Shown: in pieces, positions 44,870 through 57,604 of the stretch
Layout: the number at the start of each line of letters is the position of its first letter
Position numbering within the stretch: position 1 is the stretch's first letter
NCBI RefSeq assembly: GCF_040712315.1
Contig: NC_134017.1
Span: 1,084,001-1,148,000 of the forward strand
Length of the DNA: 64,000 nucleotides
Direction: 5' to 3'
Source of the DNA: Castanea sativa
Lineage: Eukaryota > Streptophyta > Magnoliopsida > Fagales > Fagaceae
Translations under genes and position numbers: made by a program
Notes under the pieces: generated by a model
Told to the model about the DNA's origin: nothing
What the model saw: the letters and a program-made list of their open reading frames with translations, nothing else
Database searches by the model: none

Positions 44870-45328
44870 GTGTCAGCATGTGTCTGGGTTTGTGCCTGTA
44901 GGGCTGTAGCTAGCAACCGAGCGAATGATTTAGCACTGGAGCTACTGCAAGCGAACTTCTATATTCACTCTGCTTTGGACATGGAGTACGGGCTAGAAGG
45001 CGATGAGCCTAGTGAGCCACAACGGGCATTTCATCACCTTCAAACTGAGCTGGTTGAGAGAGAGGAGGCCCTGAGAGTCGCTACTATAGAGGTGAGCACC
45101 TTGCAGGCTTTGGTAGAGGCTAAGAGGCAAAGCTCTACTTCAGATCCCATGATGGAGAGGGAGTTGGTCCATCTTTGGCATTCGCACGATCAACTTAAAG
45201 AGGTAGCCAGAGATCTGGGCTTCCATGCAGCTGGACATCTTCGCACTCATGCTCATCATGACCCAATTCTTTACACTAGTTTTGGGAGGTTGTGCCAGGC
45301 CGTGTCCGACCATCTAGGCCATGTTTGA
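44870..45328 (+). CDS. Unrecognised 152-residue ORF, coiled-coil-like
   Basis: An open frame from a possible ATG at 44870 to TGA at 45328. The central part (about residues 40-105) is helical and heptad-like, with EREEALRVATIEVSTLQALVE, followed by a His-rich stretch (HAAGHLRTHAHHD). I recognise no domain. It is in the same strand and region as the plant-mobile-domain gene and could be its last exon, since the first ~15 residues (CVWVCACRAV) look like non-coding translation. It may equally be a chance frame, although its text is less low-complexity than the shadows nearby. Confidence 0.35.
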   Translation: MSACVWVCACRAVASNRANDLALELLQANFYIHSALDMEYGLEGDEPSEPQRAFHHLQTELVEREEALRVATIEVSTLQALVEAKRQSSTSDPMMERELVHLWHSHDQLKEVARDLGFHAAGHLRTHAHHDPILYTSFGRLCQAVSDHLGHV

Positions 45329-46019
45329 CTTGCTAGTACTCTTTCTATTTACTTTATTTCTGCACATGAGCTAGGTAGTTAGTATTCCACCATGTATGGA
45401 AAGGTCCTTCTTACATTGCTAGGCAATTGCGTAAGGCCTTCCACTTTTTGTTTTGAGTTCTTAAAGCATAGTCTAGTTTGTTAGGCATGCTTAGAAACTG
45501 CGAGATGGTGCAAAGAGATGTTCATGATGATATTCAGAAGATATATATATATATATATATATGAGATGTGATTTTTTGTTTTGACACTAGAATGCATGAA
45601 AGAAACAAAATGGCACAATATAGGCATGTTAATGAATATGCAGGCAAATGCTTTGAAAATGCAAGACTATACAAATAAGTGATAAATGTAAAATCTATGC
45701 ATATCAATATCTTATTTTTCCAAGGATAAATCCTATTCTAGGTGGATCTTTCCTTTTCCCATTGAGGTACACTTCCCATTAGCATAAGCTAGGACTTCTT
45801 GAGCAGACCACTAGGTCGTGGCAGTATCATAGACAAAGAGCATTCTCAGAGGTGTCTTCATATCTTGACTTGGACACTGGATCCCTTTAATTTTCTGATA
45901 TTGAGCGAGAATTTGAGCAAGTATAGTTGACTGATTTTTCTTTTAAGATGTGACTGAACCAAGGTGGCTGCCTACTTACCTCCACGAGTAAGGATCAAGT
46001 CATCACGTAGTACAACTAA
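45329..46019. other. Spacer between antisense gene and Tat pol
   Basis: No coding text recognised. It has an (AT)n microsatellite near 45538-45562. Transcription from the antisense gene and from Tat pol would converge here. Confidence 0.5.
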
Positions 46020-46300
46020 CTTTTTAATTGCCCTAAATTTTGCCTAGACCGCCTTTTCGGGTTTTGAGTCTAGCAGGCTCTCTCTCAGACTCTTTCTTTT
46101 ACTCCTTTTTTTCATAGATCGTCCTTTCAGGATTTCAATCTACCTTTCATATTTTCTCACGCTTTATTTCTTTTGGGCTCTCCTTTTGCGTAGACCACCC
46201 TTTCGGGTTTTCGATCTACCTTTTTTACATATATATTTTTGTTTATGTTGTTTTTTTCTTGTTTTTTTTTTTTTGACATAGAAATGAGGTGCCCTGGGAG
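46020..46300 (-). repeat. Degenerate repeats after Tat integrase
   Basis: On the minus strand AAAACCCGAAAGGGTGGTCT-like units recur three times (about 46050, 46125, 46200). The farthest reads GGCGGTCTAGGCAAAATTTA. I know this CCCGAAA-GG-GGTCTAGGCAAAA type of text from the region just downstream of pol in Tat/Ogre elements, so it marks the pol 3' end. Confidence 0.55.
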
Positions 46301-47290
46301 GCTCCTTCATGCAAAGTAGCGTATGATGGCATCAAAATTGGTGGGCATATCGAAGCCATGACCATCCATGTCAGCTAGAATCAAGGCTCCTCCAAAAAAG
46401 GCCTTCTTTACCATATATGGGCCCTCGTAAGTTGGGGAAAACTTTCCTCTATAATTAGGTAGGGCCTGGTTTCGCTTCATCAAGACTAGGTCACCTTCTT
46501 CAAATACTCTAGGTTGAACTTTTTTGTTGAATGCTTGCTCGGCGCATTGCGGTCATGCACTTCTCATCTATCATGTTCAATTGTTCATATCAGTAATGAG
46601 CCCATTCAGCTTCTGAAGCTCTGTTTGAGATAAAATCCTAAGAGACAGAATCTCTACCTCTGTGAGAAGGGTGGCCTCCATGCCATATACGAGTGAATAC
46701 GGGGTCACACCTGTGGAAGTACGAACAGAAGTGTGATATGCACACAAAGCAAAGGGAAAATACTCGAGCCAAACCTTGTATGTGTCTGTCATCTTCACCA
46801 AGATTTTCTTTATGTTCTTGTTAGCAGCTTCCACTACACCATTCATCTGAGGGTGATAGGGAACCAAATTTCTGTGCTCAATCTTGATCTATCGGTAGAG
46901 TTGCTGGATCATCATCCAGTTTAGGTTGTCCCATTATTTGTAATGAGCTCTCCTGGCACGCTGTAGCAGCAAATGATGTTGTGTTCCAAGAACCGGGCTA
47001 CCATTGCTTGAGTGACGCTCTTATACGAAGCGGCTTCCACCCACTTTGTGAAATAATCAATGGCCACCAAGATGTACTCATGACCATTTGAAGCTTTCAA
47101 AATTATGGGTCTAATGACATCCATACCCCAGGCTGAGAAGGGCCATGGTGCTGCTAAAAAGTGCAATGGCTACGGCAAAGCATTCTTCCTATCTTCATAT
47201 GCTTGGCAACGATGACAAGTCCTCACATGTTTAATGCAATCATTTTCCATGGTGAGCTAGTAGTAGCCAACTCTCATAATCTTGCGGGCC
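46301..47290 (-). pseudogene. Tat integrase remnant
   Basis: On the minus strand from 47290: an HHCC zinc region with C-IKHVRTCHRCQ text, then WPFSAWGMDVI (first catalytic Asp), IDYFTKWVEAASYKSVT, and ELITNNGTT, where the second catalytic Asp of the usual TDNG motif is Asn. In a later frame come VPYHPQMNGVVEAANKNIKK (catalytic Glu present) and YSLVYGMEATL. The C-terminal part (46560-46301) is frame-broken. The enzyme would insert the cDNA; loss of an active-site Asp and several stops make it inactive. Confidence 0.8.
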
Positions 47291-47523
47291 AATAGGGGTC
47301 CACTGGTATGGGCTTTAAGTAAGCCTTCATGCATCTCTTCCATCAGGTGATTAGCCTCTGAAGCATCTAAGCGTCAGAGCAAGGCAGAACCGTGGTTTCT
47401 TTTGTACAAGACCTCCCCATTCAGGAAAAATTGACAGGCCATGAGTCGGATGAATTTCCTTTTACTATTTGTTGCACAAGGCGGATATTCATTGTTCTTG
47501 ATGTAAGCCTTGATATCATGGTA

Positions 47524-48160
47524 CTATGGCTTTCCGTTGGCTTCGACTTCGACACTCATGCATTCTTCAATGTTCATACAATAAGCTAGGATACCACAGA
47601 CTTCTATGTGCAATTGCTGCATATCATCTCCTTCTAACAACTTAACCATGCTGGCCAGGGCAGCCAGGGCGTCTACAAACTGGTTGTGTGCTCGAGGCAA
47701 ATAGGCGAATGTGATGTTTTCGAACTTTGAGATCAGGCGGCTAACGTACTTCTGATACGGAATCAACTTGGTGTCTCAAGCTTACCACTTTCCTTCAATT
47801 TGGGAGGTGATCAATAGGGAATCCCCAAAGATTCTCAAGTCATAGGCTCTAAACTCTAGGGCCACTTGTAGGCCGAATATGCATGCTTCGTACTCTGTGA
47901 TGTTGTTGGTACAACCAAAAATCAACTTAACTGAAATAGGGATTTACTGGCCCTTGGGGGAAACTAAGATTGCTCCCACTCCATTTCTATTAGAGTTGGC
48001 GGCTCCATCAAAATAAAGCTTCCAATGCCACGGTTCCACATTGTATGGTTCTGGCTCTAGTGCCATGACATCCTCGTCAAGGAAGAGGTAATCGACTATG
48101 GCTTGGCCCTTGATGGCCTTTCTTGTCACAAACACAATGTCGAACTTAGAGAGCAACATT
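47524..48160 (-). pseudogene. Tat second (archaeal-type) RNase H
   Basis: Minus-strand text KGQAIVDYLF, WKLYFDGAANSNRNGVGAI (first Asp of the active site) and, after a frame change, YLPRAHNQFVDALAALASM (last Asp). This extra RNase H after the canonical one defines the Tat lineage. A stop and frame changes separate the two halves. Confidence 0.8.
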
Positions 48161-48204
48161 TTCCAAATGGAGATCTTCCCTGTAAGAGCTAGCTTTTCAA
48201 AAAT

Positions 48205-49950
48205 CTACTTAATGGGATCCATGTGGGAAATAAGCTGCGTGATGAAGTAGAGCATATATTGCCGCAACTTGCATAATGCCCAGGCAAGGGCGCAACACAT
48301 CTTCTCAATGGCAATGTAGTTAATCTCACTATTGGTAAACTTCTTGCTTAAGTAGTAAATCGCCTTTTCTTTCTGGTCGGGCTCAGCTGCTTGGCCTAAC
48401 ATGTAGCCCATGGAGGTTTCTTGTACCGCTAAGTAGCGAATCAACGGATATCCCGACATCAGGGGAACCAGAACAAGAGGCTTCAACAAATACTGCTTGA
48501 CCTTGTCAAAGGCCACTTGGCACTCATTTGTCCATTCTATCTTGGCATCTTTTTTTCAAGAGCTTGAACAATGGATCACATGTGGCTGTCAATTGCGCTA
48601 TGAAGCCAGCTATATAATTGACATTGCCTAAAAAGCTGCAAATCTGTTTCTCGGTTTGTGGCATCAGCATATCTAAGATGGCTTCAACTTTTGCTAGGTC
48701 CACTTCAATCCCTCTTTGGCTGAATATGAAGTTGAGTAATTTCCCTGAACTATACTTGATGAGGCACTTGAACAACTTTCTTAAATCCACCAAATGATCC
48801 CTAGCAGTGCGGGATTTGGCAATCATGTCGTCTATGTAGACTTCGATCTCTTTATGCATCATATCATGGAACAAGGTTACCATGGCTCGTTGATAAGTAG
48901 CACCTGTGTTCTTTAGACCGAATGGCATGAAATCATATGCATAGGTTCCCCAATGAGTGGTGAATGCTGTGTTGGTTTGTCTTTCTTGGCCATCGTAATC
49001 TAATTATAGCCCGAGAAACTGTCCATGAAGTAGAAAAATCTATTTGTAGTAGTATTATCAACCAAGGTATCCATGTGTGGCAATGGAAAATTATCCTTGG
49101 GGCTGGCCCAGTTCAAATCCCTGTAATCAACGCACATGTGTACTTTCCCATCTTTCTTAGGCACGGGAACAATGTTGGCGACCTAATCTGAGTAGGCTAT
49201 CGCGGTGAGGAAACTGGCTTTCAATTGCTTTTCTACTTCTTCTTTGATCTTCAAAATGATCTCAAATTTCATCCTTCGAAGGACTTGTCGTACCAGAGAG
49301 CACTCAGGTCTAACTAGAATTTTGTGCACATCGATCTCAGTATCTATTCCTGGCATATCTATAAGCTCAGGCTTCATGTCTTTAGGAAAGTTTACCCCAA
49401 TCTTTTTTCATCTCGCCTTTGTCGGCAAGGTTAACCATTTCTGTCTTTTCTATGTTGGGTTTGGACCCCTCGCTCTCTTTGTTTAAAGCTTCCAAATTAT
49501 CATGAGGCAAACTCAGAATTTCCTCTAATCCTTCAATGTCATGTTCCAACTCTATTGTTTAATACATTTCATCAATATCCTCGTTATAGCAACAAGACGA
49601 TGTACCCACTTGGGGATTAGAATAGATCTTATAGAATGGCATATATACAAGGAAACATAAGACAATTTGCACAAACATATTCATAATAAAGAAAATAAAG
49701 AGATAAATGCAAGGATTTCCTAAATAATATGCTGGATGATTTCATTAGTGGATTGTAGATAGGGGATAACAAAGTTCATGCTTGATAATGATAAAAAGGG
49801 AAACATTTTTTTTTTTGTTGGGAAAATAAACTAGGAAATGCAAACAAGGAATGCAGGAAATAGGAAATAAACATGCAAAACAAACTAGATATGCTATTCC
49901 AACTCTTTTGAGCAATTGAAGGACCTAACCACACGATAATGGAATACTCC
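48205..49950 (-). pseudogene. Tat reverse transcriptase and RNase H
   Basis: From the 5' side: MPGIDTEIDVHK and ECSLVRQVLRRMKFE (49377-49183), then VANIVPVPKKDGKVHMCVDY and PKDNFPLPHMDTLVDN in a shifted frame (49180-49050). Next is PFGLKNTGATYQRAM and YIDDMIAKSR, the intact YxDD active site (48928-48830), and QRGIEVDLAKVEAI. RNase H (48516-48205) has PLIRYLAVQETSMGYML and KAIYYLSKKFT. At least three frame changes. Confidence 0.82.
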
Positions 49951-50183
49951 TTACTCAGCTAGTGCAACCACAAAGTAGGACTCGGCGGTCCAATGGCCTA
50001 TTGTCTCACCTGTCACATAAGGCCTAATAGTAGCTGTTAGATCATCCCCTTGGATATGATGGCATTCACTAAGAATTCCTCTAGACAAAGACGGATGAGA
50101 CAAGCCAGAGCCGAAAAAGTGACCTTGATGTGGGGAATAGACATCCCTTGGCCAATGCACTTCCTCTTCTTTCCTCTGGAAGC

Positions 50184-50335
50184 CTAAAAAAGTTCTTCAT
50201 TGGAGAGGTTGTAGCCTAGACCAAAACCTCCTTTGTTGTCTGGGAGTTCAACCAAAGACGCCATCTCGTGTCCTACAGCAACGAGGCCTTGGCCTAATTG
50301 ATAGCCAAAATTGAGCATTTCCTTGGCAACCATTA
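50184..50335 (-). pseudogene. G-patch domain of the Tat element
   Basis: Minus-strand text MLNFGYQLGQGLVAVGHEM, then ELPDNKGGFGLGYN, matches the Gly-rich G-patch motif (GYxxGxGLG...GxGLG). G-patch domains bind RNA helicases or nucleic acids and occur downstream of the protease in Ogre/Tat elements. It is close to the protease, in a different frame. Confidence 0.7.
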
Positions 50336-50358
50336 AAGTAGTGGAGGGCCATGTTGAC

Positions 50359-51033
50359 TTAGGTTTTGAAGCTTTGGAAATCATGGAGACTAGCTCGAAG
50401 TTGTAATAAAGTTGCCTCCGGGAAGGCATTAGCACCTATGTAGGGGACAAAAGTCTCCTTGAAAAAAGTCAGGGGTTCCTTAGCCATAATAGTTACCATT
50501 AGATCCTTGGATGGGAACTTGAGTCTTAGATGAAGGTTAGAAGCAATCGCGCCCGCGGCGTATAGCCAAGGCCTCTCTAGGAGCATATTAAAAAGGGAAT
50601 CCACCTTAATGATTTGGAAATTGATTGTGAAGAACATAGGGTCAACTCCAATGGCTAACTCGACCTCGCCTTGCACCTCCCGAAGAGTGCCATCAAAAGC
50701 TCTGATGATCATGGTGGTAGGGTGGATAAGAGTAGTATCTACATTTAAACGTTCTAAAGTGGACATCGGGTAAACATTCAGGGCCCACCCATTGTCAATT
50801 AGTACTCTGGCGACGATCATATCCTTACACTTTACTATAATGTGCATAGGTAAAGTGTGGTCCCTACCTTCTGGTGGTAGTTCATCACCCATAAAGGAAA
50901 TCTGGTTGGTGGCCAACACCATTGAGACCATACCCTCAAAGGCAGATTTTGTAGCACTTGTAGGAACACGTGTTTCCTGCAAGGTTTTCAAGAGAGAATT
51001 GCAATGGACTTCAGAGGATAGCAACAATGCCAA
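50359..51033 (-). pseudogene. Tat aspartic protease
   Basis: A 224-residue open frame with IVARVLIDNGWALNVYPMSTL, where the usual DxGS(A/S)xN has a DNGWALN core (Ser replaced by Trp). Then come VDTTLIHPTTMIIRAFDG, VELAIGVDPMFFTINFQI, and LERPWLYAAGAIASNLHLRLKF, the flap and C-terminal LGRPW-like motif. This is the longest intact frame of the element. The altered active-site triad suggests inactivity. Confidence 0.8.
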
Positions 51034-52404
51034 GATGGAGATCTGAGCTGGCGACTTGTTTAGCTACGGAATCACACAGTACTCTGAGTTTCTGATAACT
51101 TTCAAAAACTCCTCTGCTTCTTCAGTTATGACTCTGCTCCTAACGGGTTCAACGGTACCCTTACCCATCTCTTTCCTTCTCTTTTCCAACTCTTCAGAAG
51201 TATAGCAACGACCACTTCTATTGAGCCCAGATAGACTTGAAGAGATATTGGAATAGATCTCCTTTTTTCTGGTTGAGTGGAGATAAGGGACACATCGTAT
51301 TTCCAGGGGATACGATGACTATCTTCATAAGGGAATAGCTTCAGCACGTGAATGATAACACCCTCCTAAGTTCGCAAATAAGGAGCTATAAAGAACATCT
51401 TCAGATTAATGACCATCGGACTTGGTAGCATGGCTTCCAGGGCCCTTGAGCTAGATACCTTAGAGATTCCTAAGGTAGGCTTCGGTAAAATAAGAGGATC
51501 GAAACCTCGAATAGCAGGAATGATGGTGGTTCCCTCCTAAACTAATGGTGAAGCTGTCTCTGTGGCCACAGACAATGTGAGAACTAGAGGAGCGAATACT
51601 CCAATGGCAAGTAGGGTTTGCCCTTTCCTTGAATCGGATGACCCTAAATCCACGGGCGATTTTTCAATCTCTCAATGACTACTGAAGAGGACGATGCTGG
51701 AGCAACCTGGCGAAGGCGTTCTAGTATATACTTATCCCAATCCTTCCTTGACCCAAATGATATAGCGTTGTAGCTAGCTTCTGACTGGACACTTGGAGGA
51801 CACAAGCCGGCTATCAAATTGTCATTTCTTCGCACAATTTCTCTTTCAATACAGATGATATTGCGCTCGGCTAAACTCTGAACTTGTGCTTAGAGCACTT
51901 TACAATCAAACAAGGCATGGCTGTCTTTACTACCACAGAATGAGCAGATTCCCTAATCAAATCCTGGGGTTCCCATACCTTTAATATCAAGGTGGCTCTC
52001 TTGGACCAAGGATTGAAGCATAGCCATCCAAGGGAATGACGGTGAGGAGAAATTCGGAACCTTTTCTTCCACTGTGATGATGGCATTCACATTCCCTTCC
52101 TGATAGGGAGGCAAAGGGTTTGTGAAGATATTCGGAGTGGCTGCATTATTGAACTATACCAGCTTGTTGTCAATGAGATCCTAGACACGGTCTATCAATT
52201 GGTAACATTCTTCTAGAGTATGCCCTTCAGCCCTAAAATAGTGTTCGCACTTCTTGGACGGATCAAATCCTGGTGGGAATGGACCTTCCCTAGGCCTCTG
52301 AAACAGTGGGGTCACTAACTTCCTTTCTAGTAGGTAAGCATAGAGATCAGCCATGGGCATGGGTACTGCAGTGTACTTCCGATTTTCCCTCGTAAGGGGA
52401 CGTG
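51034..52404 (-). pseudogene. Tat gag C-terminal part
   Basis: From 52404: YTAVPMPMADLYAYLLE and GPFPPGFDPSKKCEHYFR...GHTLEEC (52370-52190), the conserved block at the end of Tat gag. A second Cys/His motif, CSFCGSKDSHALFDC, follows at about 51940-51895 in another frame. It is cut at 52404 by the LTR of Copia B, so the N-terminal gag and the 5' end of the element are not adjacent. Confidence 0.7.
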
Positions 52405-53708
52405 TGTTGGAAAAACATGGTTTGTGTCTCATACAAAACATACGCAGTGGAAAATAAATAGATCTACTTCATTCGCAATTGATAACATGAAATATGTAAA
52501 TTTCAGAATTTAAGAACAAGAGAGCGTACCTTACTGTAGTGAAATTCAAAGCCAAAGATTAGAAGTTCTTGGGAACACTTTTAATCTTCACTCCAATTCC
52601 ACTAACGCCCAAGAAGTGTGGTCTCTTAATTAGTCCAAGGGAGAATATGAGAGTGGATTACACTCACATACACACCATTCACAATAGTGTCTCTTATAAA
52701 ATTCTGTATGTTTCTCCCTTAATATCTAACTGATTATCTAATTGGGCCATTTCAATTGGCCTCAAGTGTGTGACTTGGAATGGAGCCAAAAGGGAACAAA
52801 TAGGACTCTAGGTCCAATGGGCCTTGGGCTTTTCTGTCAACTCTTGACAAGTCCAAAGTTACCATTAATTATATTTAATACCACTATATAAATATAATTG
52901 CACTCTATGCCTTATGAATAAATTATATCGCAAGACTTTATTGTACATGCAACCCCTTCATAAAATATTCGTAGTAATATAAAATCATGAATGTAGACTG
53001 CCGGTTTAATCCTTTAAGTTATTCATCATATATTTATGAAATATAATTTCATAAATATATACTTTAGTAACTCCTTACTAAAGTGGTTAGGCCTAACACT
53101 CTGAATAACCAAACCCGTTAAGAGATTATGAATTCTATCTTGAGAATATATGTTTCATCAATACTAAATTTGGCTGCCCAAAATATTGAAGTTTTGGTCG
53201 TAACTTTAGATCTCACTCCTGATATATCAAAACAACCTATACTTCATGATTAAGTCCATTATTCTCTTAGAATTATGAGTTCATGTGAAGTGGTGAGATT
53301 TATTATTAATTTGACAGCCATTAGGAGAATAATAAATCCCACAGCGGTCCAATTCAATATGTCTTAACTCTTAAAACATATCAACATACCAAGTAGAAGT
53401 CTCCACTTCCATGATCAAAACAAATCATCTTAGTTGATATGTTATAGTCTTCGCAAATGAAATGCCCAATTTCATCATTGACTATGAACTAAAATTATGA
53501 GTTTACAAAGAACTTGTGATTTATATCTTCTGTGACTAAATCATATAAATCGCATACTATGCATCTCACGAACTATTTGATAATGTCTAGATATTCATGT
53601 TACCATTATTTTAGATAATAATAAAAAAATTATTAATTACAACATGATGTCATACATAATGTCTTACATAGCATCATACAATAAGATTTAAGGGGACTAA
53701 TCCTAACG
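52405..53708 (-). repeat. 3' LTR of Copia B, left element (copy B3)
   Basis: TGTTGGAAAAACATGG at 52405 to CTAACG at 53708 on the plus strand. The last A of the TG...CA pair is now G. The purine tract AGTGGGAGAT abuts it on the minus strand (53709-53720), proving a minus-strand element whose 3' LTR this is. Confidence 0.88.
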
Positions 53709-53734
53709 ATCTCCCACTTGCCCTAAAGACTATT

Positions 53735-56700
53735 GCGCCCTAATATAACTCCCATTTTCTCCAAATGTGACTTAAAAGTCCTTTGGGGCAAGGCGTTGGT
53801 AAAGGGATCCGCTAGATTCTTTGCACAATTAATCTTTGCTACTACTACACTCCACGAGCAATAATATCTCAAATAATGTGATACTTTCTTTCTATGTGCT
53901 TTCGTTTCTTTTGATTCCTTGTATCCTTGGGTTGTGCAACTGCTCCCCTATTGTCACAGAACAATGTGATAGGAACTTACTCAAGTCCTAGATTTGATTG
54001 ATATCACTGACCATGCCAACTGAATAATAGATATCTGGTCTAGTACAAAGCATAGCATACATGAGACTTCCCACTACTGAAGCATTGAGAATTTGTCTCA
54101 TCATGTTTTCTTTCTCAAGAGTCTTAGGCCTTTGGTCATCAAATAGAGGAACTCCAAGTCTGAAAGAAAGCAATCCTTTCTTGGAGTTTTGCATGCTAAA
54201 CTGTTCTAGAACCTTATCTATATATCCAGCTTGTGATAAACCTAGCATTCTATTCTTTCGATCTCGCTAAAGCTTGATCCTTAGAATATAGTTAGCTTCG
54301 CCTAAGTCCTTCATATCAAATTGGTTTGACAACCAAATCTTTACTGATGACATTACTCTTGCATCATTTCCAATGAGTAGAATATCATCAACATAAAGTA
54401 CTAGGAACATTACAACTTAATCTTGATGTCTTTTGTACACATATGGTTCATCAAGATATTGTTCAAAACCAAATGACTTGATTGCTTGATCAAATCTGAT
54501 ATTCCACGACCTAGATGCTTCCTTAAGTCCATAAATGGACTTTTTCAACTTGCATACCATATGCTCTTGGTTCTTTGCTATGAAACCTTCCTGATGCATT
54601 ATATAGATTTCTTCTTCTAGATTGCCATTAAGAAATGCAGTCTTGAAATTCATTTGCCAAATTTTATAATCATAATGAGCAGCAATAAATAAGAGAATTC
54701 TGATAGATTTAAGCATTGCTACTGGTGAAAAGGTTTCTTAATAATCAATACCTTCTTTTTCGTATACCCTTTCGGCACTAGCCTTGCTTTAAAGGTTTCA
54801 ACTTTTCCATCTATCTCTCTCTTCCTCTTACAAACCCATTTGCAACAAGCAGGATTAATGTTGTTAGGCGCCTTTACAAGATCCCATACTTGATTAGAAT
54901 ACATTGAATCTAATTTAGCTTTCATAGCTTTGACCTAATGATGTGTATCTATATCATTCATTGCCTCTTCATAAGTGTAAGGATCAGATTCAGTCTCTTT
55001 TGAGATAGATTCATAATTTTCTCCTAGACCTATAAATCTTATAGGTGACCTTACATTCCTCCCACTACAACGAGGCACCTGTGTACTAGTCATCTCATGA
55101 GTAGTATCTTGTGGTGTATCTAATACAGTCACATCATCCCTAGTTTCATCCATTGATTGTTCAACTACAGGTTCATCTATTTCAGCTAAAACATCTCTAC
55201 TTCTAGGATTAAAATTATTCACATAATCATCTTCCAAAAATTTGCCATTGGTGCTAACAAACACTTTGTTATCTTTATGATTATAGAATGAATAACCCTT
55301 ATCCTTTGAATACCCTAAAAACAAGCATACTTCTATTTTTACTTCCAACTTATCAGACTTCCCTTTTAACACATGTGTTGGACATCCCCAAATGTGGAGA
55401 TATTTCATACTAGGCTTGCACCCACTCCATAATTCCTTAGGTGTGTTGGGAACAGGTTTTGATGGAACTAAATTTAAAATATGCATTGTAGTTTTTAGTG
55501 CATATCCCCAAAAGGAAATTGGTAAATTTAAATAACTCATCATGGACCTAACCATTTTTAAAAAAGTCATATTCCTTCTCTCTGCTACATCATTTTGTTA
55601 AGGAGTTCCAAGTGCAGTCAATTGGATACAATCCCAATTTGCATTAAGTAATCCTTAAAATCCCGAAGAAGGAATTTGCCACCTCCATCAGATCGAATGG
55701 CCTTTATACTTTTACCCAATTGATTCTCAACTTCAGCCCTAAACTCTTTGAACTTTTCAAAGGCTTCGGACTTTTGTCTCATTAGGTACACATAACCATA
55801 TCTTAAGTAATCATCCGTAAAAGTGATGAAATACTCATAACCTCCTTTAGCTTGGGTTGACATAGGACCACATACATCCGTATGAACTAATTCGATCAAT
55901 TCTTGGGCTCTTCCACCTTTTGCATTAAAAGGTTGTTTGGTCATTGTACCCTCCAAACAAGATTCACAAAATGGAAATCCATCAAAGTCCAATGGCTCTA
56001 AGAGTCCATCTTTGATCAGTCTTTGAATTCTATTTGAATTAATATGACCAAACGAAAGTGCAAGATATGCATCATTAGTAGAAGGAAACTTTCTTTTTAA
56101 TGATTTTACATGAGAGTTATTATCTAATTCAGAATTTTATAATTCATGCTTATCAAGAGTTGAAATATAAAGACCATCAACAATATTGCCAGAACAAATA
56201 AACACTTTATCCTTCTTTATTACAACATTGTCCTTCAGGATAACACAATATCCATGTTTACCTAAATAAGTTGCGGAAATTAAATTCATACGAACATTAG
56301 GTACATATAGACAGTCTTCCAATATTAAAACTTTAGAACTAAAACATAAATTAAACAATCCAATTGCTACAACTAGAATCTTGCTCCTATTTGCTAAAGT
56401 AAGAAACAATTCCCCTTCACTCAGCTTTCTAGTCTCTTGGAACCCCTGCAAAGTATTGTAGATATGATTAGTACAACTTGAATCCACACACCAAGAATTT
56501 GTGGGATTTTGTACTAAACATATTTCAAGAAGGAATGAACATTTCATACCTTTATTCTTGATAGCTCTAAATTTTGGACAATTTATTTTCCAATGTCCTT
56601 TCTCACCACAATGGAAACATTTTCCTTTGGCATATTCCTTTTTCTTTCCCTTGTTGGCAACTCCTAAGGCAATTTGTTTACTATCTTGCTTGGTGAATTC

Positions 56701-57378
56701 CTTCTTCTTCTTCTTACCCTTGCCTTTCGACTTAGGTTGAGAAGAACAAGCTTCAACCATATTGGCTTCAAGACTGGATGTACCAAAAATGCCTTCCGCC
56801 GCTACCAATTCATCCATTGATTCAGACAATGAATAAATCTTTCTGTTCATATTATAATTAAGTCTGAATTCCTTGAATGATTCTAATAGTGACTTAAGTA
56901 TCATATCCACTTGGGATTCTCCATCAATGTCAACACCTTAATCTTCCAATGTATTCAGATTAGGGATCATCTTAAGACAATGCTCCCTCACTGTAGTACC
57001 TTCAACAATTTTGGTATTATAAATTTGCCACATGGTTTCTTGCCTTGCAGAACGGCCTTGCTCACCAAACATCTCCTTCAAACTTAGCATTATGTTTGTA
57101 GCTAGTTCGACATCCTACATTTGATGCTATAGAACATTTGAGATGGATGCTAGGATATAGCACTTGGCCATCTCATTAGATTTCTATCAACAATCATATT
57201 GCTGTTTTTCCTCAAGAGGAGAACCTAATGATGGAAAGTTAGGACAAGGTTGACTAAGCACCTACTTATACTCTTCAGCAAAAAGAACAATGTCCAAATT
57301 CCTTTTCCAGTCAACATAGTTGGATCTAGTCAGATTGTTTTGACTAAGAATAGCAACAAGTGGGCTAAATGATGCCAT
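53735..57378 (-). pseudogene. Copia B (left) gag-pol remnant
   Basis: Read on minus from the ATG at 57376-57378: gag LTRSNYVDWKRNLDIVLF, with stops; zinc knuckle CFHCGEKGHWKINC (about 56610); protease WCVDSSCTNHI with DSG changed to DSS; pre-integrase and integrase (55992-54935; LVHTDVCGP and AIRSDGGGKF show the two Asp); RT with CKWVCKRKREIDGK and [17 protein letters not shown]; then GSLMYAMLCTRPD. A deletion removes most of RNase H, joining the VGMVS region to the last RNase H segment (DN-GAVAQ...NLADPFT) at about 53985. At least five stops or frame changes. Confidence 0.85.
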
Positions 57379-57604
57379 GATTTAAATCTAAAAATAACAA
57401 ACATGAATATACTAAGTAAACCGGACATTATCAATTTAGCATATAAACATATAATATGGAACCTTAATAAAACCATAATATAATATATGCAATGAAAACT
57501 CAATCCATGTCTATAATATATGCAAGTTTATTACAAACACCATGATTGATTGAGAACTATTCTCATTATTGGTCCTATCATTATTAGTCGCCTATATATA
57601 CATA

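Larger units (their letters stand above)
34669..52404 (-). mobile_element. Tat/Ogre-like Gypsy element, minus strand, with antisense gene
   Basis: In element orientation: gag (cut at 52404 by a Copia LTR), zinc motif, protease, G-patch, RT, RNase H, second RNase H and integrase; then repeats, a gene on the opposite strand (39224-45330), and a long LTR. The double RNase H, the G-patch after protease and the extra antisense gene are features of the Tat lineage. A solo LTR B (40764-42154) and a solo A-like LTR (36677-37669) are nested inside. Many frames are broken. Confidence 0.75.
52405..57604 (-). mobile_element. Copia B, left element, 5' truncated by a nested insertion
   Basis: 3' LTR at 52405-53708, gag-pol remnant at 53735-57378 and leader at 57379-57604. 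The 5' LTR is not adjacent because a plus-strand short-LTR Copia starts at 57605. It is inserted in Tat gag at 52404. Confidence 0.85.
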
